This document shows, piece after piece, positions 28,300 through 36,885 of a stretch of DNA of 64,000 bases. Each line of letters opens with the position of its first letter. The stretch's first letter is position 1. The DNA is taken from NCBI RefSeq assembly GCF_003951285.1, contig NZ_RXFQ01000017.1, forward strand, positions 84,008-148,007, written 5' to 3'. Made by a program: the position numbers and the translations under genes. The DNA is from Variovorax beijingensis. Its GTDB lineage: Bacteria; Pseudomonadota; Gammaproteobacteria; Burkholderiales; Burkholderiaceae_C. The notes beneath the pieces were generated by a model. That model saw nothing but the letters and a program-made list of their open reading frames with translations. It did no database searches and was not told where the DNA came from.

Positions 28300-29171
28300 A
28301 CGAGCAGTTCCAGAAGCTGATCGAGCGCGCCGAACAGCTGATCGGCCGCATCGAGTCGATCCTGCCGCAGCCGCTGGCGGCCCCCGCCGACTGGAATGCG
28401 TCGATCGCCTGGCGCTACCGCCGCCGCAGCTCGGGCCATGGCGTGCTCGAGCCGGTCAAGCACGTGGCCGCCATGTCGCTCGACAGCCTGAAGGAAATCG
28501 ACGTCCAGAAGGAAAAGATCGAGCGCAACACGCGCCAGTTCGTCGAAGGCAAGCCGGCCAACAACGTGCTGCTGACCGGTGCGCGCGGCACGGGCAAGTC
28601 GTCGCTGATCCGCGCCTGCCTGCAGGCCTATGCGCCGCAGGGGCTGCGGCTGATCGAGGTCGACAAGGCCGAACTCACCGACCTGCCCGACATCGTCGAG
28701 GTGGTGTCGCAGCGGCCCGAGAAGTTCATCGTGTTCAGCGACGACCTGAGCTTCGACGAGGGCGAGCCGGGCTACAAGGCGCTCAAGTCCATTCTCGACG
28801 GCTCGATCGCCGCGGCCACGCCCAATGTGCTGATCTACGCGACCAGCAACCGGCGCCACCTGCTGCCCGAGTACATGAAGGACAACCTCAGCTACACCCA
28901 CACCGAGGACGGCGAGGTCCATCCCGGCGAGGTGATCGAGGAAAAGATCTCGCTGTCCGAGCGCTTCGGCCTGTGGGTCAGCTTCTATCCGTTCAGCCAG
29001 AACGAATACCTGGCCATCGTCGCGCAATGGCTGTCGTCGTTCGGCGTCGACAAGGCTGCCATCGAGGCGGCGCGGCCCGAGGCGCTGGTCTGGGCGCTCG
29101 AGCGCGGTTCGCGCAGCGGCCGCGTGGCCTACCAGTTCGCGCGCGACTACGCCGGGCGGGCGACCGCATGA
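28296..29171 (+). CDS. DUF815-family AAA-type ATPase
   Basis: A 291-residue ATPase with Walker A GARGTGKSSLI and a Walker B-like strand FIVFSDDLSFDEGE, followed by LIYATSNRRHLLPEYM (sensor 1 region), which is the DUF815 signature. The function is unknown; it is conserved between argJ and mutT in this group. ATG at 28296 overlaps the argJ stop and its own stop overlaps the mutT start, so the three are translationally coupled. Confidence 0.9.
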   Translation: MNEQFQKLIERAEQLIGRIESILPQPLAAPADWNASIAWRYRRRSSGHGVLEPVKHVAAMSLDSLKEIDVQKEKIERNTRQFVEGKPANNVLLTGARGTGKSSLIRACLQAYAPQGLRLIEVDKAELTDLPDIVEVVSQRPEKFIVFSDDLSFDEGEPGYKALKSILDGSIAAATPNVLIYATSNRRHLLPEYMKDNLSYTHTEDGEVHPGEVIEEKISLSERFGLWVSFYPFSQNEYLAIVAQWLSSFGVDKAAIEAARPEALVWALERGSRSGRVAYQFARDYAGRATA

Positions 29172-29620
29172 GCGGGCAGGAAGGCCGCAAGCACACCGAG
29201 GTGGCCGTCGGCGTGCTGATCCGGCCGGCCGACGATGCGCTGCTGCTGTCCACCCGCCCAGAAGGCAAGGCCTATGCGGGCTTCTGGGAGTTTCCGGGCG
29301 GCAAGATCGAAGCCGGCGAAACGGTGGAGCAGGCGCTGCGCCGCGAGCTCGAGGAAGAACTCGGCATCACCATCGCGGGCGCCGAGGTCTGGAAGATCAC
29401 CGAGCACGACTATCCGCATGCGCTGGTGCGGCTGCACTGGTGCAAGGTCAGGGCCTGGAGCGGCGAGTTCGAAATGCGCGAAGGCCAGGCCATGCGCTGG
29501 CAGCAGCTGCCGCTGGACGTGGCGCCGGTGCTGCCGGGCGCCCTGCCGGTGCTCGAATGGCTGACCCAGGAGCGCGGCCTGCCGGCCTCGGCGGCGCTGG
29601 CGGTCTCGACGCTGGCCTGA
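29168..29620 (+). CDS. MutT/Nudix hydrolase (8-oxo-dGTP-type)
   Basis: A 150-residue Nudix protein. The box GGKIEAGETVEQALRRELEEELGI fits G-x5-E-x7-R-E-U-x-E-E-x-G-U exactly, preceded by FWEFPGGK, typical of MutT enzymes that remove oxidised dGTP. C-terminal MRWQQLPLDVAPVLPGALPVLEWL matches the NUDIX MutT type. The ATG at 29168 overlaps the upstream stop by four bases. Confidence 0.9.
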   Translation: MSGQEGRKHTEVAVGVLIRPADDALLLSTRPEGKAYAGFWEFPGGKIEAGETVEQALRRELEEELGITIAGAEVWKITEHDYPHALVRLHWCKVRAWSGEFEMREGQAMRWQQLPLDVAPVLPGALPVLEWLTQERGLPASAALAVSTLA

Positions 29621-29681
29621 TGGACGGGGCCGCGCGGGCGGGCGGGCGCGCGCAGCCGGCGCCGCGGGCCTGAAGCACCAC

Positions 29682-31637
29682 ATGATGCACCCCAAGTACC
29701 GCCCCGACATCGACGGCCTGCGCGCCGTGGCGGTGGCCTCGGTGCTGGCCTTCCATGCGTTTCCCGATGCGCTGCCGGGAGGCTTCATCGGGGTCGACAT
29801 CTTCTTCGTGATCTCGGGCTTCCTGATCACGACCATCATCATGCAAAGCCACGCGGCCGGCGACTTCAGCTACCGCGACTTCTACGCGCGGCGCATCCGG
29901 CGGATCTTTCCGGCGCTCACGCTGGTGCTGCTGGCCACGCTCGCCTTCGGCTGGTATGCACTGCTGCCCAGGGAGTTCACCGAACTCGGCAAGCAGGCGG
30001 CCGGCGGTGCGGCCTTCATTGCCAACTTCGTCTTCTGGGGCGAGGCCGGGTACTTCGACACGGCCGCAGACACCAAGCCGCTGCTGCACCTGTGGTCCCT
30101 GGGGATCGAGGAGCAGTTCTACATCTTCTGGCCCATGCTGCTCGCGCTGGCCTGGCGCCGGCGCTGGCCGGTCCTTCGGCTGCTGTGGGTGCTCGCGGCG
30201 GTGTCGTTCCTCGTCAACGTGCTGACGATCCACCCCTATCGCACGGCGGCCTTCTACTCGCCCGCTTCGCGTTTCTGGGAGCTGATGGTGGGCGGCATCC
30301 TGGCCTGCATGCGCCTGCAGTCCGCGAACAAGGCGCCGGCACCGGCCTGGCGCAGCCACCTGCAGTCCTGCCTGGGCGTGGGGCTGATCGTGCTGGGGCT
30401 CGTGATGACCCGCAGCGACAAGGCGTTTCCGGGCTGGTGGGCGCTGCTGCCCACGCTGGGCGCCGCGAGCTGCATCGCGGCCGGGCCTGCGGGCGTGCTC
30501 AACAGGCACGTGCTCGCGAGCCGCCCGATGGTGTGGATCGGGCTCATCAGCTATCCGCTCTATCTGTGGCACTGGCCCTTGCTGGTGTATGCGCGCATTG
30601 TGGAAGAGGGCGAGCCGGCGGCGTGGATCCGCGCATGCCTGGTGCTGGCGAGCGTGGCGCTGGCCTGGTTCACCTATCGCTTCGTCGAGCGCTTCACCCG
30701 GGCGCGAACCCAGGTCGGCATGCTGCGTTCGCTGGTGGCCGGCAGCATGGCGATTGCGGTCGCCGGCCTGCTGGCGCTGGGCGGCATGCCGCCGCGCAAC
30801 GGCAGCGACCTGCTGCGCAAGGTGACCGACGCCACCGCGGACGACAACTACTACGCCGGCTTCGAGCAGCAGAAGATCGGCGCCTATCCGGTCAAGCGCG
30901 TGGGCAGCGGGCCGCGCACGGTCCTGCTGATCGGCGACAGCCACATCCTGCAGTACGCACCCCGCGCCCTGGCGCTCGCAGGCAGCGCGCCCGGGCGCAT
31001 GGCGACGACGTACTTCTCGACCTATGGCGCCTGCCCGCCAGTGCCCGGCATGGTCGCCGAAGGCAATCCGGGCTGCGAAAAAGCGCGCGGCGAGATGCTG
31101 GCGCTGGCGCTCGATCCGCGGATCGACACGGTGGTGGTCGGGGCCTGCTGGAACTGCTATTTCACGGGCAATTTCCCGCTGCCCTTCTACTTTCGCGAAG
31201 GTGATGCGGCCTATCTCGTGAACAACGGCGGCGAAGGCCTCGGCCGTTCGCTGGCCTCGCTCGAGCAACTGCTGGCCGGACTGGTGCGGCAAAAGAAGAA
31301 GGTCTACCTGCTGCTGGACAACGCCAGCGGCCCCGAGTTCGAGCCGCGGCGCCTCATCGAAGGCAGCCGCATGGGCCACATGGTGGCGCTGCACAGCACG
31401 CCCACGGCGCCCCTGCCGCCGGACCAGGCGCGGCTCAACGAGCAGCTGAAGGCGCTGGCGCGGGCGAGCGGCGCGGAGCCCATCGATGTGATGGCCAGGC
31501 TTTGCACCGGCGGGCAGTGCCTGCGGGCAACGCCCGACGACGCACCGGTCTACAAGGACCGGGAGCATCTGCGCCCGGCCTACGTGCGCCAATACGCGGA
31601 CTATCTGGACGGCGTGCTGCTCGCGCCGCAGCCGTAG
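29682..31637 (+). CDS. AT3 acyltransferase fused to SGNH domain (OafA-type)
   Basis: A 651-residue integral-membrane O-acyltransferase. The AT3 part has YRPDIDGLRAVAVASVLAFH at the start, the R-R-I-R-R segment (YARRIRRIFPA), and HLWSLGIEEQFYIFWP, with about ten helices to about residue 380. The periplasmic SGNH part has GDSHILQYAPRAL (nucleophile Ser) and the C-terminal KDREHLRP pattern supplying Asp and His. It transfers acyl groups to extracytoplasmic glycans; the target is unknown. It lies 61 bp after mutT and is the last plus gene before the convergent yacG, within a gene block usually without it. Confidence 0.93.
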   Translation: MMHPKYRPDIDGLRAVAVASVLAFHAFPDALPGGFIGVDIFFVISGFLITTIIMQSHAAGDFSYRDFYARRIRRIFPALTLVLLATLAFGWYALLPREFTELGKQAAGGAAFIANFVFWGEAGYFDTAADTKPLLHLWSLGIEEQFYIFWPMLLALAWRRRWPVLRLLWVLAAVSFLVNVLTIHPYRTAAFYSPASRFWELMVGGILACMRLQSANKAPAPAWRSHLQSCLGVGLIVLGLVMTRSDKAFPGWWALLPTLGAASCIAAGPAGVLNRHVLASRPMVWIGLISYPLYLWHWPLLVYARIVEEGEPAAWIRACLVLASVALAWFTYRFVERFTRARTQVGMLRSLVAGSMAIAVAGLLALGGMPPRNGSDLLRKVTDATADDNYYAGFEQQKIGAYPVKRVGSGPRTVLLIGDSHILQYAPRALALAGSAPGRMATTYFSTYGACPPVPGMVAEGNPGCEKARGEMLALALDPRIDTVVVGACWNCYFTGNFPLPFYFREGDAAYLVNNGGEGLGRSLASLEQLLAGLVRQKKKVYLLLDNASGPEFEPRRLIEGSRMGHMVALHSTPTAPLPPDQARLNEQLKALARASGAEPIDVMARLCTGGQCLRATPDDAPVYKDREHLRPAYVRQYADYLDGVLLAPQP

Positions 31638-31642
31638 CGCGC

Positions 31643-31855
31643 CTACTGGACTTTCTTCGGATCGCCGAAAGGCTCGTCGTCGGCCGGCGTTTCAGCCGGC
31701 ATCCGGAACTCCTCGCTGGCCCAGGCACCGAAATCGATGCCCTTGCAGCGTGCGCTGCAGAACGGGCGAAAAGGATTGTGTTCGGCGTAGACACTGTCGC
31801 CGCCACACGAGGGGCAGCGGACGATCCGCTCGCCGATCTTGTTCACGTCGCTCAT
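31643..31855 (-). CDS. yacG: DNA gyrase inhibitor YacG
   Basis: A 70-residue zinc protein starting MSDVNKIGERIVRCPSCGGD, with C-x2-C (CPSC) and C-x3-C (FCSARCKGIDFGAW) ligands, standard for YacG. It binds GyrB and inhibits gyrase in E. coli. The start was taken from the family N-terminus. It is the last gene of the minus-strand run, 58 bp after zapD, and ends 5 bp from the acyltransferase stop. Confidence 0.95.
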   Translation of the reverse strand: MSDVNKIGERIVRCPSCGGDSVYAEHNPFRPFCSARCKGIDFGAWASEEFRMPAETPADDEPFGDPKKVQ

Positions 31856-31913
31856 GGGATGGATAACCTTCGTGCTTGCCCTGCGGTGCGCGCCCTGGAG
31901 ACGAGCCGGCGGC

Positions 31914-32669
31914 TCAGGCACAGAGCGTGAGTTCGAATGCGACGTCGTCGCTGCTCGGGTGCAGGCGATCGTCGGCTTCGTGCCGCATCATCCGCACCGA
32001 CACCATGAGCCGGTTGCCGCTGATTTCGGGGATCAGCCCCAGCTGCGGATCGATGCGCAGGCGCAGCAACTGGAAGCTGCGCCCCTGCGGCAGGTTCTGC
32101 TGGAACTGCCCGCCGGCGGCGATGACCTTGTAGGGCACATCGGCATCGCGCAGCAGCTTGAGCAGCAGGTAGATGGATTCGGCCAGCGGCGAGAGCGTGG
32201 CCGACCAGCGTTCGAGGTCGGCGCGGCGGCTTGCCGCGCTGCGGTGCTGCCATGCGTAGTAGGCGGGCAGGTCGAATTCGCAGGTGCCGCCCGGGATGCC
32301 CGCGCGGCTGCGAATGCTCATGAGCCATTCGTTCTCGGTCAGCGACTGGCCGGCCTTGCCGGCAACGGCATTGAGGGTGGCGAAATTGCGTTCGAGCTGG
32401 CCGACCACCTGGTCGAGCACGGCCTCGGCAATGGCCGGATTGCCGCGGTAGCTGTTGAAGACGTTCTTGTGCTTGTCCAGGTCGCGCATCACGTCGGCCT
32501 TGAGGTCGGCGCGCGCGGCGACGTCCATGATCTCGAAGATCGTGACCAGCGCGTAGTGGTGCGAGAGCGCGGACTCCGAGGGCACCAGTTCGCCGAGGCG
32601 GCGAAACAGGTGCTCCAGCCGCAGGTAGGTGCGGATGCGCTCGTTGAAGGGGTACTCGTAGAGGATCAC
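31914..32669 (-). CDS. zapD: cell division protein ZapD
   Basis: A 251-residue protein beginning ILYEYPFNERIRTYLRLEHL, the ZapD (DUF1342) N-terminus, with RNFATLNAVAGKAGQSLTENEW-like features further on and FQLLRLRIDPQLGLIPEISGNR near the C-terminus. It cross-links FtsZ filaments at the division site. The start codon is GTG at 32669, with no ATG nearby. It is 36 bp after the SGNH-like gene. Confidence 0.94.
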   Translation of the reverse strand: MILYEYPFNERIRTYLRLEHLFRRLGELVPSESALSHHYALVTIFEIMDVAARADLKADVMRDLDKHKNVFNSYRGNPAIAEAVLDQVVGQLERNFATLNAVAGKAGQSLTENEWLMSIRSRAGIPGGTCEFDLPAYYAWQHRSAASRRADLERWSATLSPLAESIYLLLKLLRDADVPYKVIAAGGQFQQNLPQGRSFQLLRLRIDPQLGLIPEISGNRLMVSVRMMRHEADDRLHPSSDDVAFELTLCA

Positions 32670-32705
32670 GCGGTTCTGTAGCTTTCCTGTCGAGCCATCA
32701 TAGCT

Positions 32706-33725
32706 TCAGGGCGATTTCGAGGGAGGTGTCGGCACCACCTCGCGCACGGCCGCGAGCATGCGTTCTCCCAGCGCGAGCTGGCCATGCATGGACATGTGGG
32801 TGTCGTTCGAAAAATAGAAGTCGTGGATCTGCGTGTGCTTCTCGCGCGTGAACGCGTAGAGATCCGGTCCTGGCAGCCCGGACGTGCGGAACCCGGCTTC
32901 GAAATCCTTCGAGTAGTCGGGCTTCAGGTACACGGTGGTCTTGTTGGGAATCACCATCCACATGATAGGAAGCTTGCTGTGCGCCTTTGTGAAATTCTTC
33001 ATCCATTCCAGATGCGCAAGGGTCAGCGGCCCATTGTCGTCATCTTCAGCGAAAAAGGGCATCTTGTCGCACAAGCGGTGGGAGAAGAGCTTGCAACCAT
33101 CGGGCACCGGGCGCACCCAGGTATTCCAGTCGAAGTGGATGTCTGTTGCAGACTTTTTCGCTTTCCAGGTGTTGTAGTAGGTCGTGATGCCGGTCAGGAA
33201 CTGCACGTTCCAGTTGGGCGCGGGGCTCGGCACGGTCTCGTCGGGCGTGATCAGCGGATGGTCCATGGCGTCGTAGGGCCGGATCATCTTCTGGCACTTC
33301 ATGCTGTCCTTGGTGCGGTCGCCGAGCAGGCGTTCCACGCTCTCGATGATGATCAGCTTGCCCTTGAAGCCCGTGCGCTCGATCCATTGGTCGAAGTCGC
33401 CGCACAGCGCGTTCTCGTACTGCCCCCAGTAGGTGGTCGTGACGCGGTAGCCGGCCTTGGCAAGCACCGACTGCCAGCGGAAGGTCATGGAGAAGCTGTC
33501 GCCGATCACCATGATGTCGGCCTGGTCGACGGGCGTGCCCTTCAGGTAGGCGGGGTCCACCTTGGGCGGCGGTGCGGTCCAGCCGAATTCGCGCTCGGAC
33601 AGGCGGCCGATCCGCGTGAGGTCGCCGTAAGGCACGGGGCTGGTGAGCGAAACGATCCACAGCGCCATCAGGACGATGTAGCCGATCAGGAAGAACCGCA
33701 GCCAGACTTTCGCGGGCGTCGTCAT
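32706..33725 (-). CDS. single-pass SGNH-hydrolase-like protein, partner of MBOAT
   Basis: A 339-residue protein with one N-terminal transmembrane helix (FFLIGYIVLMALWIVSL) and a periplasmic SGNH domain. S77 is in VIGDSFSM, and D308 and H310 in SNDTHMSMHG form the other two catalytic residues. The order Ser first then Asp/His is classical; in AlgJ/AlgX the Asp-His pair precedes the Ser, so it is not a simple AlgX relative. It follows the MBOAT gene by 6 bp, an arrangement used to O-acetylate exported polysaccharides. The substrate is unknown. Confidence 0.82.
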   Translation of the reverse strand: MTTPAKVWLRFFLIGYIVLMALWIVSLTSPVPYGDLTRIGRLSEREFGWTAPPPKVDPAYLKGTPVDQADIMVIGDSFSMTFRWQSVLAKAGYRVTTTYWGQYENALCGDFDQWIERTGFKGKLIIIESVERLLGDRTKDSMKCQKMIRPYDAMDHPLITPDETVPSPAPNWNVQFLTGITTYYNTWKAKKSATDIHFDWNTWVRPVPDGCKLFSHRLCDKMPFFAEDDDNGPLTLAHLEWMKNFTKAHSKLPIMWMVIPNKTTVYLKPDYSKDFEAGFRTSGLPGPDLYAFTREKHTQIHDFYFSNDTHMSMHGQLALGERMLAAVREVVPTPPSKSP

Positions 33726-33731
33726 GTCGAA

Positions 33732-35225
33732 TCAGAATTGGAAGTAGAGGAACGGGCTGTAGTTGCCCAGCTTCGAGACGCACCAGGCAAAGAGCGCGAA
33801 GGTGCCGATCGCCAGCACGGCCGAGGAGCACCAGGCCATGACGCGTTGGCCGGCCACCGCCTTCGGGTGGGGAATCCAGCGCTCGAGCGTGATCGTCGGC
33901 GGCAATGCCAGGCAGATGACGATGCCCACGAGCATCGTCTGGAAGAACTCGGGCTTGCGGAACGGAACCGGCCCCAGTTCGCTGAACGCGGAAGGCGGGG
34001 CGCCGTGCAGGCCGAGCATGCCCTTGTAGATGGCCATGGCCGTGTGGACGCCGTCGGCGCGGAACACGATCCAGGCCAGCACCACGCACAGGAAGGTCAG
34101 GAACCAGCCCAGCACGTGCGCGACCGGGCCTGCCGGAATGTTGCGCCGCACCTTGGCGTTCCAGAGGTGGTTGATCATCAGGAACACGCCGTGCAGCGCG
34201 CCCCAGATCACGAAGGTCCAGGCGGCGCCGTGCCAGAGGCCGCCCAGCAGCATCGTGAGGAACAGGTTCAGGTAGCGCCGGGCCGGGCCCTTGCGGTTGC
34301 CGCCCAGCGGCACGTAGAGATAGTCGCGCAGGAAGTTCGACAGCGAGATGTGCCAGCGCCGCCAGAACTCGATGATGTTGGTCGACTTGTAGGGCGAGCG
34401 GAAATTGAGCGGAAGCTGCACGCCCAGGCACAGCGACAGGCCGACCGCCATGTCCGAATAGCCCGAGAAGTCGAAATAGATCTGCAGCGTGTAGGCGAGT
34501 GCGCCGAACCACGAGGTGTAGAGCGTGGGCTCGATGCCCTTGTGCACGCCGTTGAACATCATGTCGGCGTACTGGCCCATCGGGTCGGCGATCAGCAGCT
34601 TCTTTGCCAGCCCGAAGGTGAAGATCGCAATGCCGAGCGCCACCTTGTTGGGATCGGGCCGGTAGGTGGCCGCATTGGCGAACTGCGGCATCATCTGCGC
34701 GTGGTGCAGCACCGGGCCCGCGATCAGGTGCGGAAAGTAGGTGACGAACAGCACGTAGTGGATGAAGCTGCGCTCATGCACCTTGCCCTGCCAGCAGTCG
34801 ACCAGGAAGGCGATCTGCGTGAAGGTATAGAACGAGATGCCGATCGGCAGCACGATGTGCAGCATCGGGATCTGCGACAGGCCCGCCGCGGCCAGTCCGT
34901 CGTTCACGTTCGAGACGAAGAAGTTGGCGTACTTGAAGACCGCGAGCACGCCCAGGTTGACCACCAGCGCCACCACCAGCAGCGACTTGCGCTTGCGGTC
35001 GTCCCGGCCCGGCGCGGGCGACAGGCGCAGCCCGAACCAGTAGTTGATGCAGATCGACGCCACCAGCAGCGGGAGCGCCTTGACGCTCCACCAGCCGTAG
35101 AAGAACAGCGAGGCCAGGGCGAGAAAGCCTGCGGCGGACCGGGCGTTGCGCTTGCCGATCAGGAAGAACCCGATCAATACCAGCGGGAAGTAGACAAAAA
35201 TGAAGGGATACGAATTGAAAAGCAT
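33732..35225 (-). CDS. MBOAT-family O-acyltransferase (AlgI-like)
   Basis: A 497-residue membrane O-acyltransferase. The start MLFNSYPFIFVYFPLVLIG is the AlgI/WssH N-terminus, FYGWWSVKALPLLVASI follows, and the MBOAT core has LLGGLWHGAAWTFVIWGALHG, with the invariant His of W-H-G-A. About 11 helices. It passes acetyl groups across the inner membrane to a periplasmic acceptor, most likely the SGNH-type partner 6 bp downstream. The ATG at 35225 was preferred by family over an in-frame GTG at 35243. It lies between coaE and the SGNH gene, inserted in an otherwise conserved order. Confidence 0.92.
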   Translation of the reverse strand: MLFNSYPFIFVYFPLVLIGFFLIGKRNARSAAGFLALASLFFYGWWSVKALPLLVASICINYWFGLRLSPAPGRDDRKRKSLLVVALVVNLGVLAVFKYANFFVSNVNDGLAAAGLSQIPMLHIVLPIGISFYTFTQIAFLVDCWQGKVHERSFIHYVLFVTYFPHLIAGPVLHHAQMMPQFANAATYRPDPNKVALGIAIFTFGLAKKLLIADPMGQYADMMFNGVHKGIEPTLYTSWFGALAYTLQIYFDFSGYSDMAVGLSLCLGVQLPLNFRSPYKSTNIIEFWRRWHISLSNFLRDYLYVPLGGNRKGPARRYLNLFLTMLLGGLWHGAAWTFVIWGALHGVFLMINHLWNAKVRRNIPAGPVAHVLGWFLTFLCVVLAWIVFRADGVHTAMAIYKGMLGLHGAPPSAFSELGPVPFRKPEFFQTMLVGIVICLALPPTITLERWIPHPKAVAGQRVMAWCSSAVLAIGTFALFAWCVSKLGNYSPFLYFQF

Positions 35226-35303
35226 CGCAGGAGGTGAGGGCACTCCGGCGAGCGCCTTTTTTGTCTTGGTCGTTATGCGGCCGCTCTGGCGGCCAGTCTC
35301 GGA

Positions 35304-35909
35304 TTATCGCGTGCCGGGCGGAACCCACCGCTTCCAGAGACTCCGGACCTGCGCACCGAGTTCCTCCAGCGAGAGCGACTCGTTGAAAATGACCGCGTCC
35401 GCGGCCGCCCTGCGCAGCCTGCGCGGCGCCTGCTGCGCGATCACTGCCCGCACGGCTTCGGGCGTCCAGCCGGAGCGTGCCACGACGCGCCGCAGTTGCG
35501 TCTCCTCGGTGGCATCGACCACCAGCACCCGGTCGACCAGGGCCCGCCAGCGGCCGGATTCGACCAGGAGCGGCACGTCGAAGACCACCACCGCGTCCGG
35601 GCCGGCGTCCGAGGCCATGCGTTCGGTCTCGGCACCGATCAGGGGATGCAGGATCGATTCGAGGCGCTTTTTGGCGCTGCTGTCGGCGAACACGAGCTGC
35701 CGCATCGCCGCACGATCGAGTCCGCCGTCCGCCGCGATAACGCCGCGGCCGAACGCGGCCTCGAGGGCCGGCATCGCGATGCCCGCGGGCTGCGCGATGC
35801 GTCGTGCGATGGCGTCGGTGTCGACCAGCACGGCGCCTTCGGCGACCAGCAGGGCGGCAACGGTGCTCTTGCCGCTCCCGATGCCGCCCGTCAGGCCGAT
35901 GCGCCGCAT
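35304..35909 (-). CDS. coaE: dephospho-CoA kinase
   Basis: A 201-residue P-loop kinase starting RRIGLTGGIGSGKSTVAALL, with the DTDAIARR and HPLIGAETERM motifs of CoaE. It phosphorylates dephospho-CoA in the last step of CoA synthesis. The ATG at 35909 has GAGGAG 6 nt upstream; a GTG at 35912 is only 3 nt from that site. It is 10 bp after pilD, as in many betaproteobacteria. Confidence 0.97.
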   Translation of the reverse strand: MRRIGLTGGIGSGKSTVAALLVAEGAVLVDTDAIARRIAQPAGIAMPALEAAFGRGVIAADGGLDRAAMRQLVFADSSAKKRLESILHPLIGAETERMASDAGPDAVVVFDVPLLVESGRWRALVDRVLVVDATEETQLRRVVARSGWTPEAVRAVIAQQAPRRLRRAAADAVIFNESLSLEELGAQVRSLWKRWVPPGTR

Positions 35910-35919
35910 CACGCGCTCC

Positions 35920-36885
35920 TCAGCGGGCGAATGCGCCGAGCGGAAAGGCGAAGGGAATCCATTGCCTCACGAGTTCCGGGCCCGCCACCAGGCAGACCAG
36001 GCCGGCACCGGCAAGAAAGGGACCGAAGGCCATGGGAATGTCCTTGTGCGCCAGCTTCCCGACAAGACGCAGCGTGAGGCCGATCACGGCGCCCACCAGC
36101 GATGAGACGAGGATGATGGCAATGAGATAGTCGGCCCCGAGCCATGCGCCGAGCGCCGCCAGCAGTTTGAAGTCGCCATGCCCCATGCCTTCCTTGCCCG
36201 TGACCAGGCGATAGCCATGGTACACAAGCCACAGGCTCAGGTAGCCGAACACGGCGCCCCAGACCGCCGAACTCAGCGCAATGCCGGTCCAGCCCATGGC
36301 CGCGCCGACGAGCCCCAGCCAGAGCAGCGGGTAGTTGAGCGCATCGGGCAGGAACTGGGTGTCGAAGTCGATCAGGAACTGGCAGATCAGGAAGGCCGCG
36401 AACGCCGCCCAGAGCGCGCCGGCGGGCGTGAGGCCGAAGCGGTAGGCGCAAAGGGCGAAAAGCGCGCCGGTCACCAGTTCAACCAGCGGATAGCGCGGGC
36501 TGATGGACGTGCCGCAGGCGGCGCAGCGGCCCCGCAGCACCAGGTAGCTCAGCACCGGAATGTTCTGGTACCAGCGGATCTTGTGGCCGCAGGCGCCGCA
36601 GCGCGAGGCCGGGCGGGCGAGATCGAACGGCGGCAGCGCCTCAATGGCCACGGCCGCCTTGTCCGCAGCGGCTTCGAGCCCGGCCGGGGGCTGCGCCTTC
36701 GGCCCGAACACGAGCGTCCAGAGCGACGGAACATCCTTGGACGACATCAGGTTGGCCACGGCATCGGCCAGCCAGCCCCGGTACATCATGACCGGGGTGC
36801 GGTAGATCACCACGTTGAGAAAACTGCCGACCAGCAACCCCAGGACGCCGGCGAAAGCGGCGTCGAACTCCTGCGACACCAGCAT
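35920..36885 (-). CDS. pilD: type IV prepilin peptidase PilD
   Basis: A 321-residue inner-membrane aspartic peptidase and N-methylase. The cytoplasmic zinc site has SRCGACGHKIRW and GRCAACGTSIS (two C-x2-C pairs), and LIDFDTQFLPD plus the GMGHGDFKLL segment (G-x-G-D type) supply the active aspartates. It cleaves prepilin leaders for type IV pili and possibly type II secretion. An extra loop of about 30 residues precedes the zinc site. The start overlaps the pilC stop by one base (TGATG). Confidence 0.96.
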   Translation of the reverse strand: MLVSQEFDAAFAGVLGLLVGSFLNVVIYRTPVMMYRGWLADAVANLMSSKDVPSLWTLVFGPKAQPPAGLEAAADKAAVAIEALPPFDLARPASRCGACGHKIRWYQNIPVLSYLVLRGRCAACGTSISPRYPLVELVTGALFALCAYRFGLTPAGALWAAFAAFLICQFLIDFDTQFLPDALNYPLLWLGLVGAAMGWTGIALSSAVWGAVFGYLSLWLVYHGYRLVTGKEGMGHGDFKLLAALGAWLGADYLIAIILVSSLVGAVIGLTLRLVGKLAHKDIPMAFGPFLAGAGLVCLVAGPELVRQWIPFAFPLGAFAR

